NCBI GenBank assembly: GCA_963691715.1
Contig: OY829281.1
Span: 1,426,001 to 1,490,000, forward strand
Length of the DNA stretch: 64,000 bases
Source: HXMU1420-13 sp963691715
GTDB lineage: Bacteria; Bacteroidota; Rhodothermia; Balneolales; Balneolaceae
Direction of reading: 5' to 3'
Of the stretch, positions 8,644-17,597 are shown piece by piece (the first letter of the stretch is position 1; every line of letters starts with the position of its first letter). Both the position numbers and the translations under genes were made by a program. Below the pieces are notes generated by a model. That model had not been told where the DNA came from and ran no database searches. It worked only from the letters and a program-made list of their open reading frames with translations.

Positions 8644-9939
8644 TTAGCCTAGTCCTACACGTTCAAAAATAACATTTACATTGCGGGTATGATGATGTAA
8701 GTCGAAAGCATCATCAATTTCTTTTTTCGTTAAGTAAGAAATAATGAATTCATCTTTTTCAACTAACGGTTTGAATGGTTTTTGGGTTTCCCAGGCTTGC
8801 ATGGCTAATGGCTGAACGGCATCATAGGCTTCTTCTCTTACAACCCCTTTTTCTATAAGTTTGTTAAGCACCCGCTGTGAAAATACCAATCCATGTGTTT
8901 TCCAAATATTTGATTCCATATTCTCTTCAAATACAACTAGGCGCTCCATCACATCTGCGAATCGTGAAAGCATATAATCAAGTAATATCGTCGCATCTGG
9001 TAATATTATTCGCTCTGCAGATGAATGTGAAATATCACGTTCATGCCAAAGTGGGATGTTTTCAAATGCAGTTACCATATAACCGCGCAATACACGTGCA
9101 CAACCTGAGATATTTTCAGAGCTAATTGGGTTTCTTTTATGGGGCATGCTAGAGGATCCTTTCTGTCCTTTTCTGAAGGCTTCTTCTGCTTCTCTTACCT
9201 CACTTCTTTGGAGATGCCGAACTTCAACCGCCATTTTTTCAAGAGTAGATCCAATCAAAGCTAAGGTTGATACGTAATGGGCATGCCGATCTCTTTGTAA
9301 AGTTTGTGTAGAAATAGGAGCAGCACTTAATCCCAATTTTTCACATGTAAACCTTTCAACCTCTGGTGGAATATTCGCAAAAGTACCAACAGAACCTGAT
9401 AATTTACCAAATTCGACGTCATTAGCTGCTTTTTCAAATCGTTCTAGATTACGTTTCATTTCAGCATACCATAATGCACATTTAAGTCCAAACGTAGTAG
9501 GTTCAGCATGGATTCCATGAGTTCGCCCCATCATAATTGTATATTTATGATCCTTGGCTTTTTTTGCTAAAACAGAAATAATCCTATCCAATCCATTTTT
9601 TAGAATGATGTTAGCTTGTTTTAATCTAACGCCCCAGGCTGTATCCACCACATCTGTAGACGTAAGACCATAATGAATCCATTTTTTTTCCTCTCCTAGG
9701 CTTTCCGATACTGCACGAGTAAAAGCGACCACATCATGGCGTGTCTTTTCTTCGATCTCTTTGATTCGATCAATATTAAACGTTGCTTTATCATATAAAA
9801 TATCAACTTCTTTCATAGGAATAACATTGATCTTAGCCCATGCCCAGCAGGCAGCTAATTCCACATCTAACCAAGCTTTGAATTGGTTTTGTTCTGTCCA
9901 AATATCAGACATTTCCTCACGTGCGTATCGAGAAATCAT
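8644..9939 (-). CDS. purB: Adenylosuccinate lyase
   Basis: Catalyses two eliminations of fumarate in purine synthesis (from SAICAR and from adenylosuccinate). The 431-residue protein begins M-I-S-R-Y-A-R-E-E-M, typical of PurB. It carries T-S-T-D-V-V-D-T-A, the R-T-H-G-I-H-A-E-P-T-T-F-G motif with the catalytic histidine, and the fumarase-superfamily signature S-S-S-M-P-H-K-R-N-P near residue 260. It is complete and transcribed divergently from amt across a 293-bp gap. Confidence 0.95.
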   Translation of the reverse strand: MISRYAREEMSDIWTEQNQFKAWLDVELAACWAWAKINVIPMKEVDILYDKATFNIDRIKEIEEKTRHDVVAFTRAVSESLGEEKKWIHYGLTSTDVVDTAWGVRLKQANIILKNGLDRIISVLAKKAKDHKYTIMMGRTHGIHAEPTTFGLKCALWYAEMKRNLERFEKAANDVEFGKLSGSVGTFANIPPEVERFTCEKLGLSAAPISTQTLQRDRHAHYVSTLALIGSTLEKMAVEVRHLQRSEVREAEEAFRKGQKGSSSMPHKRNPISSENISGCARVLRGYMVTAFENIPLWHERDISHSSAERIILPDATILLDYMLSRFADVMERLVVFEENMESNIWKTHGLVFSQRVLNKLIEKGVVREEAYDAVQPLAMQAWETQKPFKPLVEKDEFIISYLTKKEIDDAFDLHHHTRNVNVIFERVGLG

Positions 9940-10099
9940 GTATAGGTTGTGTTAATTTTTTTTGAAAAAGATACAGCTTTGACACTCTTTATGTTTCTGA
10001 AAATTTAACAATTATTTCTTTCCTTGTTCTATAATAGAACTTCACGCATAAAATAAATTTTAAAGTAAAGAAGCGTTTTCATGCAATTTGTTGATGTAA

Positions 10100-10111
10100 A
10101 AAAGCGCTTTT
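10100..10111. promoter_or_regulatory. Candidate operator AAAAGCGCTTTT upstream of amt
   Basis: A 12-bp perfect palindrome in the 293-bp purB/amt divergent region, centred about 127 bp before the amt ATG. A half-site-like AAGCGTTTT lies about 30 bp further upstream (10071-10079). The core matches the sites near glutamine synthetase and threonine synthase. The rest of the gap is AT-rich, and I see no other clear element in it. Confidence 0.5.
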
Positions 10112-10232
10112 ATATTTTATATTTATGACCTAATTAACAAATAACTAAAAATTTTTGTTTGATTATTGAAATCTCCTAATTAAGTTATGGTCGAGAATTT
10201 TATCTCCTCACTCATCACATAATTAATTACTA

Positions 10233-11543
10233 ATGAAGTTCAGATATAAATTTATTATTAGCGTCATCGCTCTTATGACGTTAAACTCAGTACAAGCACA
10301 AGAATTAGCTGCTGAGACAGTACAGGATAATTTAAACTACATATGGACCATCCTAGCTGCTTGCCTTGTGTTTTTTATGCAGGCTGGATTTGCAATGGTT
10401 GAAGTTGGATTTACACGTGCTAAAAACGCCCTTAACATTATTATGAAGAACGTAATGGATGTTTCGGCTGGTGGTCTAGCTTTCTTCTTTTTAGGATTCG
10501 GTATCATGTTTGGAACTACCGCAGGTGGATGGATTGGAACTGATGGCTTTATGTTAATGAGCATCGGTGATTACTCTGTAGAGTGGTCATATACTTTCTT
10601 TTTCTTCCAAGCGGTATTTGCTGCTACAGCTGCAACTATTGTTTCTGGTGCAGTTGCTGAAAGAACAGCTTTTAACGCTTACTTGATTTTTTCAATCGCA
10701 ATCACAGCTTTTATTTATCCCGTATTTGGTTCTTGGGCCTGGGGGAGTTTATTTAACGGTAGTGGCTGGTTAGAGGGTTTAGGTTTTATTGATTTCGCAG
10801 GCTCTACGGTTGTACACTCTGTCGGCGGATGGGCAGCATTAGCAGGCGCTATGGTTGTTGGCCCTCGTGTTGGTAAATACATCGATGGTAAGCCTCAAGC
10901 TATAAAAGGACACAGTTTACCAACAGCAGCGTTAGGTGTATTCATACTTTGGTTAGGTTGGTTTGGCTTCAATGCCGGCTCTACAACTACTGGTGACACA
11001 TCTGTTGCATTGATTGCATTGAATACATTTTTAGCAGCAGGTGCTGGAGCATTTGCAGCAATGGTAGTAACATGGGCTACGACTGGAAAACCAGATGGTG
11101 CAGTTACATTAAATGGCGTATTAGCAGGATTAGTGGGTATTACTGCTGGTTGTGCAAATCTAGAGCCAATATTTGCAATTGTTGCAGGTGCTGTTGCTGG
11201 TGTACTTTGCCACTATTCAATGATATTTTTAGAAAAATTTGTTGATGATGCAGTAGGTGCTGTTTCTGTACACGGGGTTTGTGGTGTATGGGGCACATTA
11301 GCTGCTGGATTATTCGATTCAGCTGGTTTTAGTTGGTCTGTTATGGGCGTGCAAGGCATTGGTATTGCCGCTGCATTCCTGTGGACATTCCCTGTGAGTT
11401 ATATAGTATTCAAGGGAATTGATGCTATTATCCCACTACGTGTAAATGGAGATTTAGAAGAAATGGGGCTTGATCTACATGAACATGATGCAGAAGCTTA
11501 TCCAGAATTTGGTGAAAAAGCAACAGCGCCAACATCTGCATAA
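10233..11543 (+). CDS. amt: Ammonium transporter
   Basis: Amt/MEP/Rh channel for ammonium uptake through the inner membrane. The 436-residue protein starts with a cleavable-looking signal (ending V-Q-A-Q), then eleven hydrophobic segments. Family hallmarks are visible: A-M-V-E-V-G-F-T-R-A-K-N, the F-F-Q-A-V-F-A-A-T-A-A-T stretch, and histidines in V-V-H-S-V-G-G and S-V-H-G-V-C-G-V-W-G. No P-II gene (glnK) is adjacent and no P-II domain is fused. A terminator follows, then an outer-membrane barrel gene. The upstream palindrome suggests nitrogen-responsive control, by inference only. Confidence 0.95.
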   Translation: MKFRYKFIISVIALMTLNSVQAQELAAETVQDNLNYIWTILAACLVFFMQAGFAMVEVGFTRAKNALNIIMKNVMDVSAGGLAFFFLGFGIMFGTTAGGWIGTDGFMLMSIGDYSVEWSYTFFFFQAVFAATAATIVSGAVAERTAFNAYLIFSIAITAFIYPVFGSWAWGSLFNGSGWLEGLGFIDFAGSTVVHSVGGWAALAGAMVVGPRVGKYIDGKPQAIKGHSLPTAALGVFILWLGWFGFNAGSTTTGDTSVALIALNTFLAAGAGAFAAMVVTWATTGKPDGAVTLNGVLAGLVGITAGCANLEPIFAIVAGAVAGVLCHYSMIFLEKFVDDAVGAVSVHGVCGVWGTLAAGLFDSAGFSWSVMGVQGIGIAAAFLWTFPVSYIVFKGIDAIIPLRVNGDLEEMGLDLHEHDAEAYPEFGEKATAPTSA

Positions 11544-11557
11544 AGCCAATCTAATAT

Positions 11558-11595
11558 GAAGAGCATTAGAATAAACCAATGCTCTTCTGTTTTTA
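11558..11595 (+). terminator. Terminator after amt
   Basis: Perfect 10-bp arms GAAGAGCATT (11558-11567) and AATGCTCTTC (11578-11587) with a 10-nt loop, followed by a TGTTTTTA tract. It lies 14 bp after the amt stop, so the barrel gene downstream depends on read-through or its own promoter. Confidence 0.8.
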
Positions 11596-11649
11596 TAACG
11601 TTTTTAACATATTAAAATTAATATCACATTTACATAAAGAAGGATTAAA

Positions 11650-12303
11650 ATGAAAAAATTAAACAAAAACATTTTCTTATTGCTATTCGCATTATTACTT
11701 TCTGCGAGTTCAGTACAAGCTCAGGTTGAAGTAAGTACTGGTGCTGACTTTTACAGTACATACGTATTCAGAGGAATTGCATATGATGGACCATCATTAC
11801 AGCCTTCAGTAACTGTAACGTCTGGTGGATTTTCGGTTGGTGCATGGGGTTCCCAAGGTTTAAGCTCAACTGCTTTACAAGAAATGGATTTATACGCTGG
11901 ATATGAATTCTCAAATGGTATCTATCTTGGATTAACAGATTACTACTATCCAGGATCCAATTGGGGTTCAGGTGATAGCCACGCTTTTGAAATTAATGCT
12001 AGTTATTCAGCTAACGCATTAAGTGTTGCAGGAAATTACATTCTAAACGAAGCAGTAGACGCTGGTTCCGTTGGCAGCGATATGTATTTCGAATTAGGCT
12101 ATTCTTTAGACCAAGCTGATGTATTTATTGGTGCTGGTGATGGATGGCATTCTAATTCTGGCGATTTTGCACTCGTAAATATCGGCATCAGTACAGGTAA
12201 GGATATAGAAGTTACAGACACTTTTTCTATTCCTGTTAGTGGTTCTGCTATCTGGAATCCTGATACTGAACAATTTTATATACTGGTCGGATTTTCCTTC
12301 TAG
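11650..12303 (+). CDS. TorF/Gcw_chp-type outer-membrane barrel protein
   Basis: 217 residues with a clear signal peptide (ending V-Q-A-Q near residue 25), then alternating amphipathic strands ending in I-L-V-G-F-S-F, a terminal-Phe barrel signature. The opening T-G-A-D-F-Y-S-T-Y-V-F-R-G-I-A and the D-L-Y-A-G-Y-E-F strand match the TorF/Gcw_chp family, which in several bacteria lies beside amt. Function is unknown; a porin-like aid to ammonium or solute passage is possible. AAGGA lies 6 bp before the ATG, one of few good ribosome-binding sites in the window. Confidence 0.75.
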   Translation: MKKLNKNIFLLLFALLLSASSVQAQVEVSTGADFYSTYVFRGIAYDGPSLQPSVTVTSGGFSVGAWGSQGLSSTALQEMDLYAGYEFSNGIYLGLTDYYYPGSNWGSGDSHAFEINASYSANALSVAGNYILNEAVDAGSVGSDMYFELGYSLDQADVFIGAGDGWHSNSGDFALVNIGISTGKDIEVTDTFSIPVSGSAIWNPDTEQFYILVGFSF

Positions 12304-12332
12304 TTATTCCAATTTTTAACTGACTACATTAA

Positions 12333-12364
12333 GGGAGGCGTTGTGGTGGCGCTTTCCTTTTTTT
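12333..12364 (+). terminator. Terminator after the barrel gene
   Basis: GGGAGGCG (12333-12340) pairs with CGCTTTCC (12350-12357), with two G-U pairs, followed by seven Ts. Thirty bp after the barrel stop. Confidence 0.7.
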
Positions 12365-12523
12365 GTATAATATATCTATTCAATTCTCCTTCTTATTTTT
12401 AAGTAAATCTTTAAATAGAGTATAAGATAACAGCAGAGTAAGCTGAGGGAAAATCAAACCAAAAGATTGATGTTCAAAGCCAATGTAAATTTGAATATTA
12501 TCTCAAATCTTGTTGGCCAGAGT

Positions 12524-13564
12524 TTAGGATTTAATAATATTTACTTCTGGCTCTAATTTAATACCAAATTTTTCTTGTACATCTAATTGTATTTTCTGGG
12601 ATAACAATTCTATCTCCCCACCTGTTGCTCTTCCATAATTTACAAGAACTAGCGCTTGGTTTATATGTACTCCTGCATCGCCCTGCCTATATCCTTTCCA
12701 TCCAGCTTCATCAATTAACCAAGCTGCAGGTATTTTAACCTGTTTTTGTGAAATCTGATAGGATGGTATTGAGGAATATTTTGATTTTAGTTGTTTGTAT
12801 TTTGCAGTATCAACTATTGGATTTTTAAAAAAACTCCCCGTATTACCTATTTCATCAGGATCAGGAAGTTTGGATTTTCTAATGTTAATAACAGCTTCAA
12901 AAACATCTGTAATTGATGGAGTTTGTATGTTATGTATATCTAAATAATTTTTTAAAGCCCCATACTCAGTATTAACTATACCATTTTTTTTTAGCTTTAA
13001 AGTTATCGCAGTAACAATGGTTGTATTTTTTAGTTTGTTTTTGAAAATACTATCTCGATATCCAAATTTACATTCGGTTTTATCCACGATTTTTATTGTT
13101 TTATCAATAAAATTAAATGTCTCAAGTTCAATAAATACATCGCTTAACTCAGCTCCATATGCCCCAATATTTTGGATAGGAGCAGCCCCTACTGTTCCCG
13201 GAATTAATGCAAGGTTTTCTATTCCATACCAACCTTTAGCTACACAAAATTCAACAAGACTATGCCAATTTTCCCCACTGCCACATTTAAGGTAAACATA
13301 CTCATCATTTTCTTTAACAATCTCTTTACCCATTATTTCATTTTTTAAAACTACTCCAGTGTAATCACCCACAAAAAGCAGGTTACTTCCCCCACCAAGA
13401 ACAAGAAAATCAAGCTTAGAAAGTTTGACAAAATCAACTATTTCAGCAAGTATCTCTGTGTTATCCAGAACAATAAAATATTTTGCTTTTGCGGTTACTC
13501 CCATTGTTGAATAACCCGATAATTGAATATCATGTTGAATATCCAGCCCAGGGTATGTTCGCAT
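12524..13564 (-). CDS. murB: UDP-N-acetylenolpyruvoylglucosamine reductase
   Basis: Flavoenzyme making UDP-N-acetylmuramate for peptidoglycan. The 346-residue protein shows the FAD-binding L-G-G-G-S-N-L-L-F near residue 58, I-P-G-T-V-G-A-A-P-I-Q-N-I-G-A-Y-G near residue 125, Y-R-D-S-I-F-K, the catalytic serine region G-N-T-G-S-F-F-K-N-P, the A-A-W-L-I-D-E-A-G-W-K-G segment and the C-terminal glutamate in E-P-E-V-N-I-I. The insertions fit a type I MurB. It starts 6 bp after the CorC-like gene, so they are probably co-transcribed. Confidence 0.93.
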   Translation of the reverse strand: MRTYPGLDIQHDIQLSGYSTMGVTAKAKYFIVLDNTEILAEIVDFVKLSKLDFLVLGGGSNLLFVGDYTGVVLKNEIMGKEIVKENDEYVYLKCGSGENWHSLVEFCVAKGWYGIENLALIPGTVGAAPIQNIGAYGAELSDVFIELETFNFIDKTIKIVDKTECKFGYRDSIFKNKLKNTTIVTAITLKLKKNGIVNTEYGALKNYLDIHNIQTPSITDVFEAVINIRKSKLPDPDEIGNTGSFFKNPIVDTAKYKQLKSKYSSIPSYQISQKQVKIPAAWLIDEAGWKGYRQGDAGVHINQALVLVNYGRATGGEIELLSQKIQLDVQEKFGIKLEPEVNIIKS

Positions 13565-13570
13565 AGTAAA

Positions 13571-14836
13571 TTATTCTATGTTAGATTTATTCTTAATGTC
13601 GTTTACCTTAACCCGTACTTTTTTGATCCTATTATTTTGCACTGAATGAACCGTTAATTCTAGATTATTAAACATGATTCGCTCACCTACAGTGGGCAAA
13701 TATTCAGTAGCATGGTAAATAAGTCCACCTAAAGTTTCAAATTCATCATCTTCGGTAGTTAATGTACAGTCTAACACATCCTCCATATCGTCTAAATCGA
13801 TTTGGGCATCAAAAATATATATACCACTTTTAAATCGTGTGAACATGTCATCATCTTCTCCTACTTCATCAACAATATCGCCTACAATCTCTTCCAAAAT
13901 GTCATCCATTGTTACAATGCCCTCAGTACCCCCATATTCATCAACAACTACAGCTAGATGAGTTTTCTCTTGCTGAAAATCACGAAGTAAATCGTCTAAT
14001 TTTTTTGTTTGAGGCACGTATAAGGCTTTCCTGCATATTGTTTTCCAATTAAATGCGGGTGAGATACCAACTTGGTTCAAAAAAGGCAACACATCCTTAG
14101 CATATATTACCCCAAGTATGGTATCTAAATCGTTTACGTAGAGAGGCATACGTGAATAGCCTTCTTCTTTTATTTGTTCTAGAACTTTGTCAAGTGTGTC
14201 ATTAACAGATACACCTATTACGTTAACTCTAGAAGTCATTATTTCACGAACTGTAGTTGTTCCAAAATCAATAACATTCTCTATGATCTCACGCTCATCC
14301 TCTTTTAATGAACCTTCCTGCTCACTTACCTCAGCCATAGTTTTAATATCTTCAGAAGTCATTTTTGAAGTAGCTTTTGGAAGATTTCTTTCTAGAGTTA
14401 TGGCACTTTCTGCTAGTATTATCGCAACCGGTTTAAAGAGAATGAAAAGAAAATGAATCAAACCGCTAACTTTTCTTGATACACCTAAAGGGTCATTTAT
14501 AGCGATTAGTTTTGGTGTGATTTCACTTAAAATCAAGATCAAAAAAGTGATAAGAACGATTTCAATGGTATATACTAGTACCTCGGAAAGACCGATTATG
14601 CTTAATAAATTCCCTGTAATAACCGCAGCTAGAACAGATGCTAATATATTTGAAAAAGTATTTCCAATTAAAATAGTAGCTAATAAACGTCTAGGTTTAT
14701 TAAGCATAACTTTGATTTTATAATCTGCAATTTGTTCATTTCCACTCTGCTGAAGTTCGTCCATTCTATGTGTTAAAGAAAAAAATGCAACTTCGGAACC
14801 CGAAAAAAAAGCAGAGAAAACTAGTCCAAGTATCAT
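13571..14836 (-). CDS. HlyC/CorC-family transporter (DUF21, CBS pair, CorC domain)
   Basis: Membrane protein of the CNNM/CorC type, linked to Mg or other divalent ion efflux. Domains in order: DUF21 membrane part with S-A-F-F-S-G-S-E-V-A-F-F-S-L, a CBS pair (M-T-S-R-V-N-V-I-G-V onward) with the V-V-D-E-Y-G-G-T-E-G-I-V-T motif, and a C-terminal CorC_HlyC domain. From ATG 14836 the first helix would be only about half length. The frame stays open upstream as I-D-L-L-V-I-S-I-Q-V-I-L but without ATG, GTG or TTG. One extra A at 14872-14874 would join it to ATG 14877 as M-K-I-D-L-L-V. The annotated start is therefore doubtful. Confidence 0.88.
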   Translation of the reverse strand: MILGLVFSAFFSGSEVAFFSLTHRMDELQQSGNEQIADYKIKVMLNKPRRLLATILIGNTFSNILASVLAAVITGNLLSIIGLSEVLVYTIEIVLITFLILILSEITPKLIAINDPLGVSRKVSGLIHFLFILFKPVAIILAESAITLERNLPKATSKMTSEDIKTMAEVSEQEGSLKEDEREIIENVIDFGTTTVREIMTSRVNVIGVSVNDTLDKVLEQIKEEGYSRMPLYVNDLDTILGVIYAKDVLPFLNQVGISPAFNWKTICRKALYVPQTKKLDDLLRDFQQEKTHLAVVVDEYGGTEGIVTMDDILEEIVGDIVDEVGEDDDMFTRFKSGIYIFDAQIDLDDMEDVLDCTLTTEDDEFETLGGLIYHATEYLPTVGERIMFNNLELTVHSVQNNRIKKVRVKVNDIKNKSNIE

Positions 14837-15004
14837 TAAAATTACTTGGATAGAGATTACAAGTAGATCAATTTCATTGGTGGATGTAACAAAGCCAAAT
14901 GAATATGTCGAAAAGATACTGTTGATAAAGATTGGACTTTCGATGTAAATCTTATTAATTGAGTTTGATTGAATTTAACTAGGTAAATAATTTGTACAAA
15001 ATAA

Positions 15005-15035
15005 AAAAGCGATGGAATTTGCTCCCATCGCTTTT
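15005..15035 (-). terminator. Terminator after ssb
   Basis: Perfect arms AAAAGCGATGG (15005-15015) and CCATCGCTTTT (15025-15035) around a 9-nt loop, with T-rich sequence on both sides. It sits 20 bp past the ssb stop on the minus strand. Confidence 0.85.
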
Positions 15036-15054
15036 ACTTTACATGCCCATTTTA

Positions 15055-15513
15055 TTAAAATGGAAGGTCATCATCCATAGTATCAAAAGAACTGTCGATT
15101 GGTGTTGAACTAGACATTGGTGTGCTCTGTTGAGAAGAATTTTGTTGCGTCATCGGTGACGTTTGATTTTGCTGGCCACCACCTCTACTATCAAGCATTG
15201 TCATTTGAAGTGCTTTGATCTCAGTAGTGTATCTTTTTTGACCTTGATTATCTTCCCATGACCGAGTCTGAAGAGGACCTTCGACATAGATTAGAGATCC
15301 TTTATTAAGATATTGTTGGCAAATTTCCGCTAAACGACCCCATGCAACAACTCTGTGCCACTCAGTTCGTTCTTGCTGTTCGCCATTTCCGTCTTTATAT
15401 CGTTCGCTTGTTGCTAAACTTAAAGTGGCAACTGCTGTATTAGATTGAGTATATCTAACTTCTGGATCTTGACCAAGTCGGCCAATTAACATTACTTTAT
15501 TTAATGAACTCAT
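15055..15513 (-). CDS. ssb: Single-stranded DNA-binding protein
   Basis: 152 residues. The OB fold begins N-K-V-M-L-I-G-R-L-G-Q-D-P-E-V-R-Y and includes E-W-H-R-V-V-A-W-G-R-L-A-E near residue 50. A Gln/Ser-rich linker leads to the acidic protein-interaction tip D-D-D-L-P-F. It coats single-stranded DNA in replication and repair. Upstream (15548-15585) is an inverted repeat that could form a leader hairpin in its transcript. Confidence 0.95.
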   Translation of the reverse strand: MSSLNKVMLIGRLGQDPEVRYTQSNTAVATLSLATSERYKDGNGEQQERTEWHRVVAWGRLAEICQQYLNKGSLIYVEGPLQTRSWEDNQGQKRYTTEIKALQMTMLDSRGGGQQNQTSPMTQQNSSQQSTPMSSSTPIDSSFDTMDDDLPF

Positions 15514-15547
15514 TACGTATCCTACTGTCTATTTAGTTATTGGTTAT

Positions 15548-15585
15548 TTGTAAGGTAAGACTCTCGCCGATTCAATTCCTTACAA
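15548..15585. repeat. Inverted repeat upstream of ssb
   Basis: TTGTAAGG (15548-15555) and CCTTACAA (15578-15585) are exact inverse copies separated by 22 nt. It lies 35-72 nt before the ssb ATG, so it would be in the leader or operator of ssb. Function unknown. Confidence 0.45.
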
Positions 15586-15605
15586 AAAAATTTTTTAAAG
15601 TTTAT

Positions 15606-15624
15606 CATTAAGTTTTACTTAATG
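15606..15624 (-). terminator. Weak hairpin after the DUF3857 cluster
   Basis: CATTAAGT and ACTTAATG pair perfectly around a 3-nt loop. On the minus strand a T run follows about 15 nt later. It lies 63 bp past the stop of the last DUF3857 gene. The stem is AT-rich, so termination strength is doubtful. Confidence 0.4.
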
Positions 15625-15686
15625 AATTTTTTACACCTATAAAGAATCTTCAAATTTACTAAATCACAAAAGATTTAATTTATATC

Positions 15687-17597
15687 CTAAGATTCATTTT
15701 TCACTAATACAAGTTGTTGTAAATCAGCTTTTCGCGCATTGTTTAAAAAATCTCGCAGCTTGTTATAGTTATTCGCTTCAATTTCATTTTCTTTCATTTT
15801 AAAACTCCGCTTGAATACAAACGAATGTTCGTCTCTTAAAGATAGCTCCGATTGGTATTCTGCAAACTCAGTGGAAAAGTTACTTGATCTTGGGTAAGCT
15901 TCTATTTTGTATCCTTCAGGAATCTGAATATTAATAGTATCCGATTCATAAAAGGGATACATAAATCGAATGGGTAATTCTCTGTTATCATCAGCATCTA
16001 AGCTAAATCGCCATCTATTTAGTTTGTTTAATGGAATAAACAAACGTTTAGAAGACGTGTTCGCATAATTACTCAATGTAGCATTAAAAACTATTGTTGA
16101 TTCGTTTGATTTAGAACTAACTGCTTCAAAATTAGCATTATTAATTTTCTTTGTATCACCCTCTAATTGATTTTCTAACCACTCTACTTTTGAAGCTTCA
16201 CTTACTGATAATATTCTATATAGAACTCTAGATTGATTTGCGCCAGAATATGTAAGTTCCCCACCGATTAATGCACTTCCTTCCTCATCTATTACCATTT
16301 CATAGGTGCTTATTTGTGCATTATCCATGTATGTAAACTCTGGAGTTGAGACTATTTCTCCGCCATCTTTTGAAACAAGTAATGCTTTTTTACTATAGCC
16401 GTCTCCTAGGTTGTTAGGAGGAAGGTATTTACTCGTACATTCAAGCCAAATTTCTTCTCCATTATCTAGCACTACTCTTAGAATTACATGATTAAATTGA
16501 TTTCCTGAAAACTCTTCAATTAATGGACGTGAGCTTGTGGCATTAATAAGTACAGCATTTGCAGTTATACCCACATACTCTAGGGCTGCAAGCATATAAT
16601 TGGTAAGTGCTTTACAATCTCCATAACTGTTATTGAATACATACTGCGCTGGGAAAGGTTTCCACCCTCCTATTCCCAATTGAATACTAACATATCGATT
16701 TTTCTTTTGAAGGTAATCGAATAAAATATGTACAATTTCTTGTTGGTTTTGAATGCCTACAACTAATGCATCGATTTCTAATTTAGCTTCTTTAGGTAAT
16801 TCCCGCGTATTAGCTCCTAAATCATAATACCATTTACCAAACGATTCCCACGTTGATGCATCTCCAGAAGATCCTTCAATTTGAAATTGCCCTGGTGAAA
16901 CCAACATATACGGAATGTTTTCCGTAATCGCTGAATAAGGCTCGGATTCTTTTGCCAATTGATTGCTAAAAGACCAATTATAAACGGTACCTCTAGAACT
17001 TTCTACAACAGAAGGCTCAATATCAAAATTAACAGGATGGGTTCGTACACCAGTACCATTATCAAGAATCAAAAATGAAGATAAAATTACAGATTGGTCT
17101 GGATCAATGGGAGCCCAAGATGGTAAATTTAGGGTTCCATATAGTTTTTTTTCATATTCATATTCAATAGTGTATGGATATGAGTTACTATTCACCTCAA
17201 TAACTTTAATCCTATTATCAGAAAAGAATGAAACTCCATCGAATTGACTATAATCTGATGCATCTTTCATAGAATATCTTCTAACTTCTTCCCCTCTTTT
17301 ATTAATCAAACGGGCATTCATGTAATTTACCTTACTTAATTGATCATAAGGCACAGCTATCACAGATTCTCTATCATGTTCCTCGTCTAATATCGTTATA
17401 GCTACCCTTTTTCGATATAATGCATTTGAGGCATCTTCAATTACTAGTTCGGTATTATTTTCATGCACTACTGAATGTGCATTATTTAAGAATTTTGGAT
17501 GGATATTTGAGTAGTTAGTATTAGTGAATTGATATACTAATGGTGGGCTTCCACATGTACAGATTAGCAAAATCAAAGGTAATAGTGTATATCTCAT
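15687..17597 (-). CDS. DUF3857 / transglutaminase-like exported protein with intact Cys-His
   Basis: 636 residues. The N terminus (L-L-I-C-T-C-G-S) is hydrophobic with cysteines, perhaps a lipoprotein signal. It is followed by a DUF3857 beta domain and a transglutaminase core. Here the Cys is present (Y-G-D-C-K-A-L-T, C328) and so is the His (F-N-H, H370), but the third residue reads W-L-E-C-T instead of the usual D-P-T type. It is the only one of four tandem paralogues that keeps the nucleophile. Its start overlaps the next gene's stop by 4 bp. Family members are predicted periplasmic or surface proteins of unknown substrate. Confidence 0.85.
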   Translation of the reverse strand: MRYTLLPLILLICTCGSPPLVYQFTNTNYSNIHPKFLNNAHSVVHENNTELVIEDASNALYRKRVAITILDEEHDRESVIAVPYDQLSKVNYMNARLINKRGEEVRRYSMKDASDYSQFDGVSFFSDNRIKVIEVNSNSYPYTIEYEYEKKLYGTLNLPSWAPIDPDQSVILSSFLILDNGTGVRTHPVNFDIEPSVVESSRGTVYNWSFSNQLAKESEPYSAITENIPYMLVSPGQFQIEGSSGDASTWESFGKWYYDLGANTRELPKEAKLEIDALVVGIQNQQEIVHILFDYLQKKNRYVSIQLGIGGWKPFPAQYVFNNSYGDCKALTNYMLAALEYVGITANAVLINATSSRPLIEEFSGNQFNHVILRVVLDNGEEIWLECTSKYLPPNNLGDGYSKKALLVSKDGGEIVSTPEFTYMDNAQISTYEMVIDEEGSALIGGELTYSGANQSRVLYRILSVSEASKVEWLENQLEGDTKKINNANFEAVSSKSNESTIVFNATLSNYANTSSKRLFIPLNKLNRWRFSLDADDNRELPIRFMYPFYESDTINIQIPEGYKIEAYPRSSNFSTEFAEYQSELSLRDEHSFVFKRSFKMKENEIEANNYNKLRDFLNNARKADLQQLVLVKNES

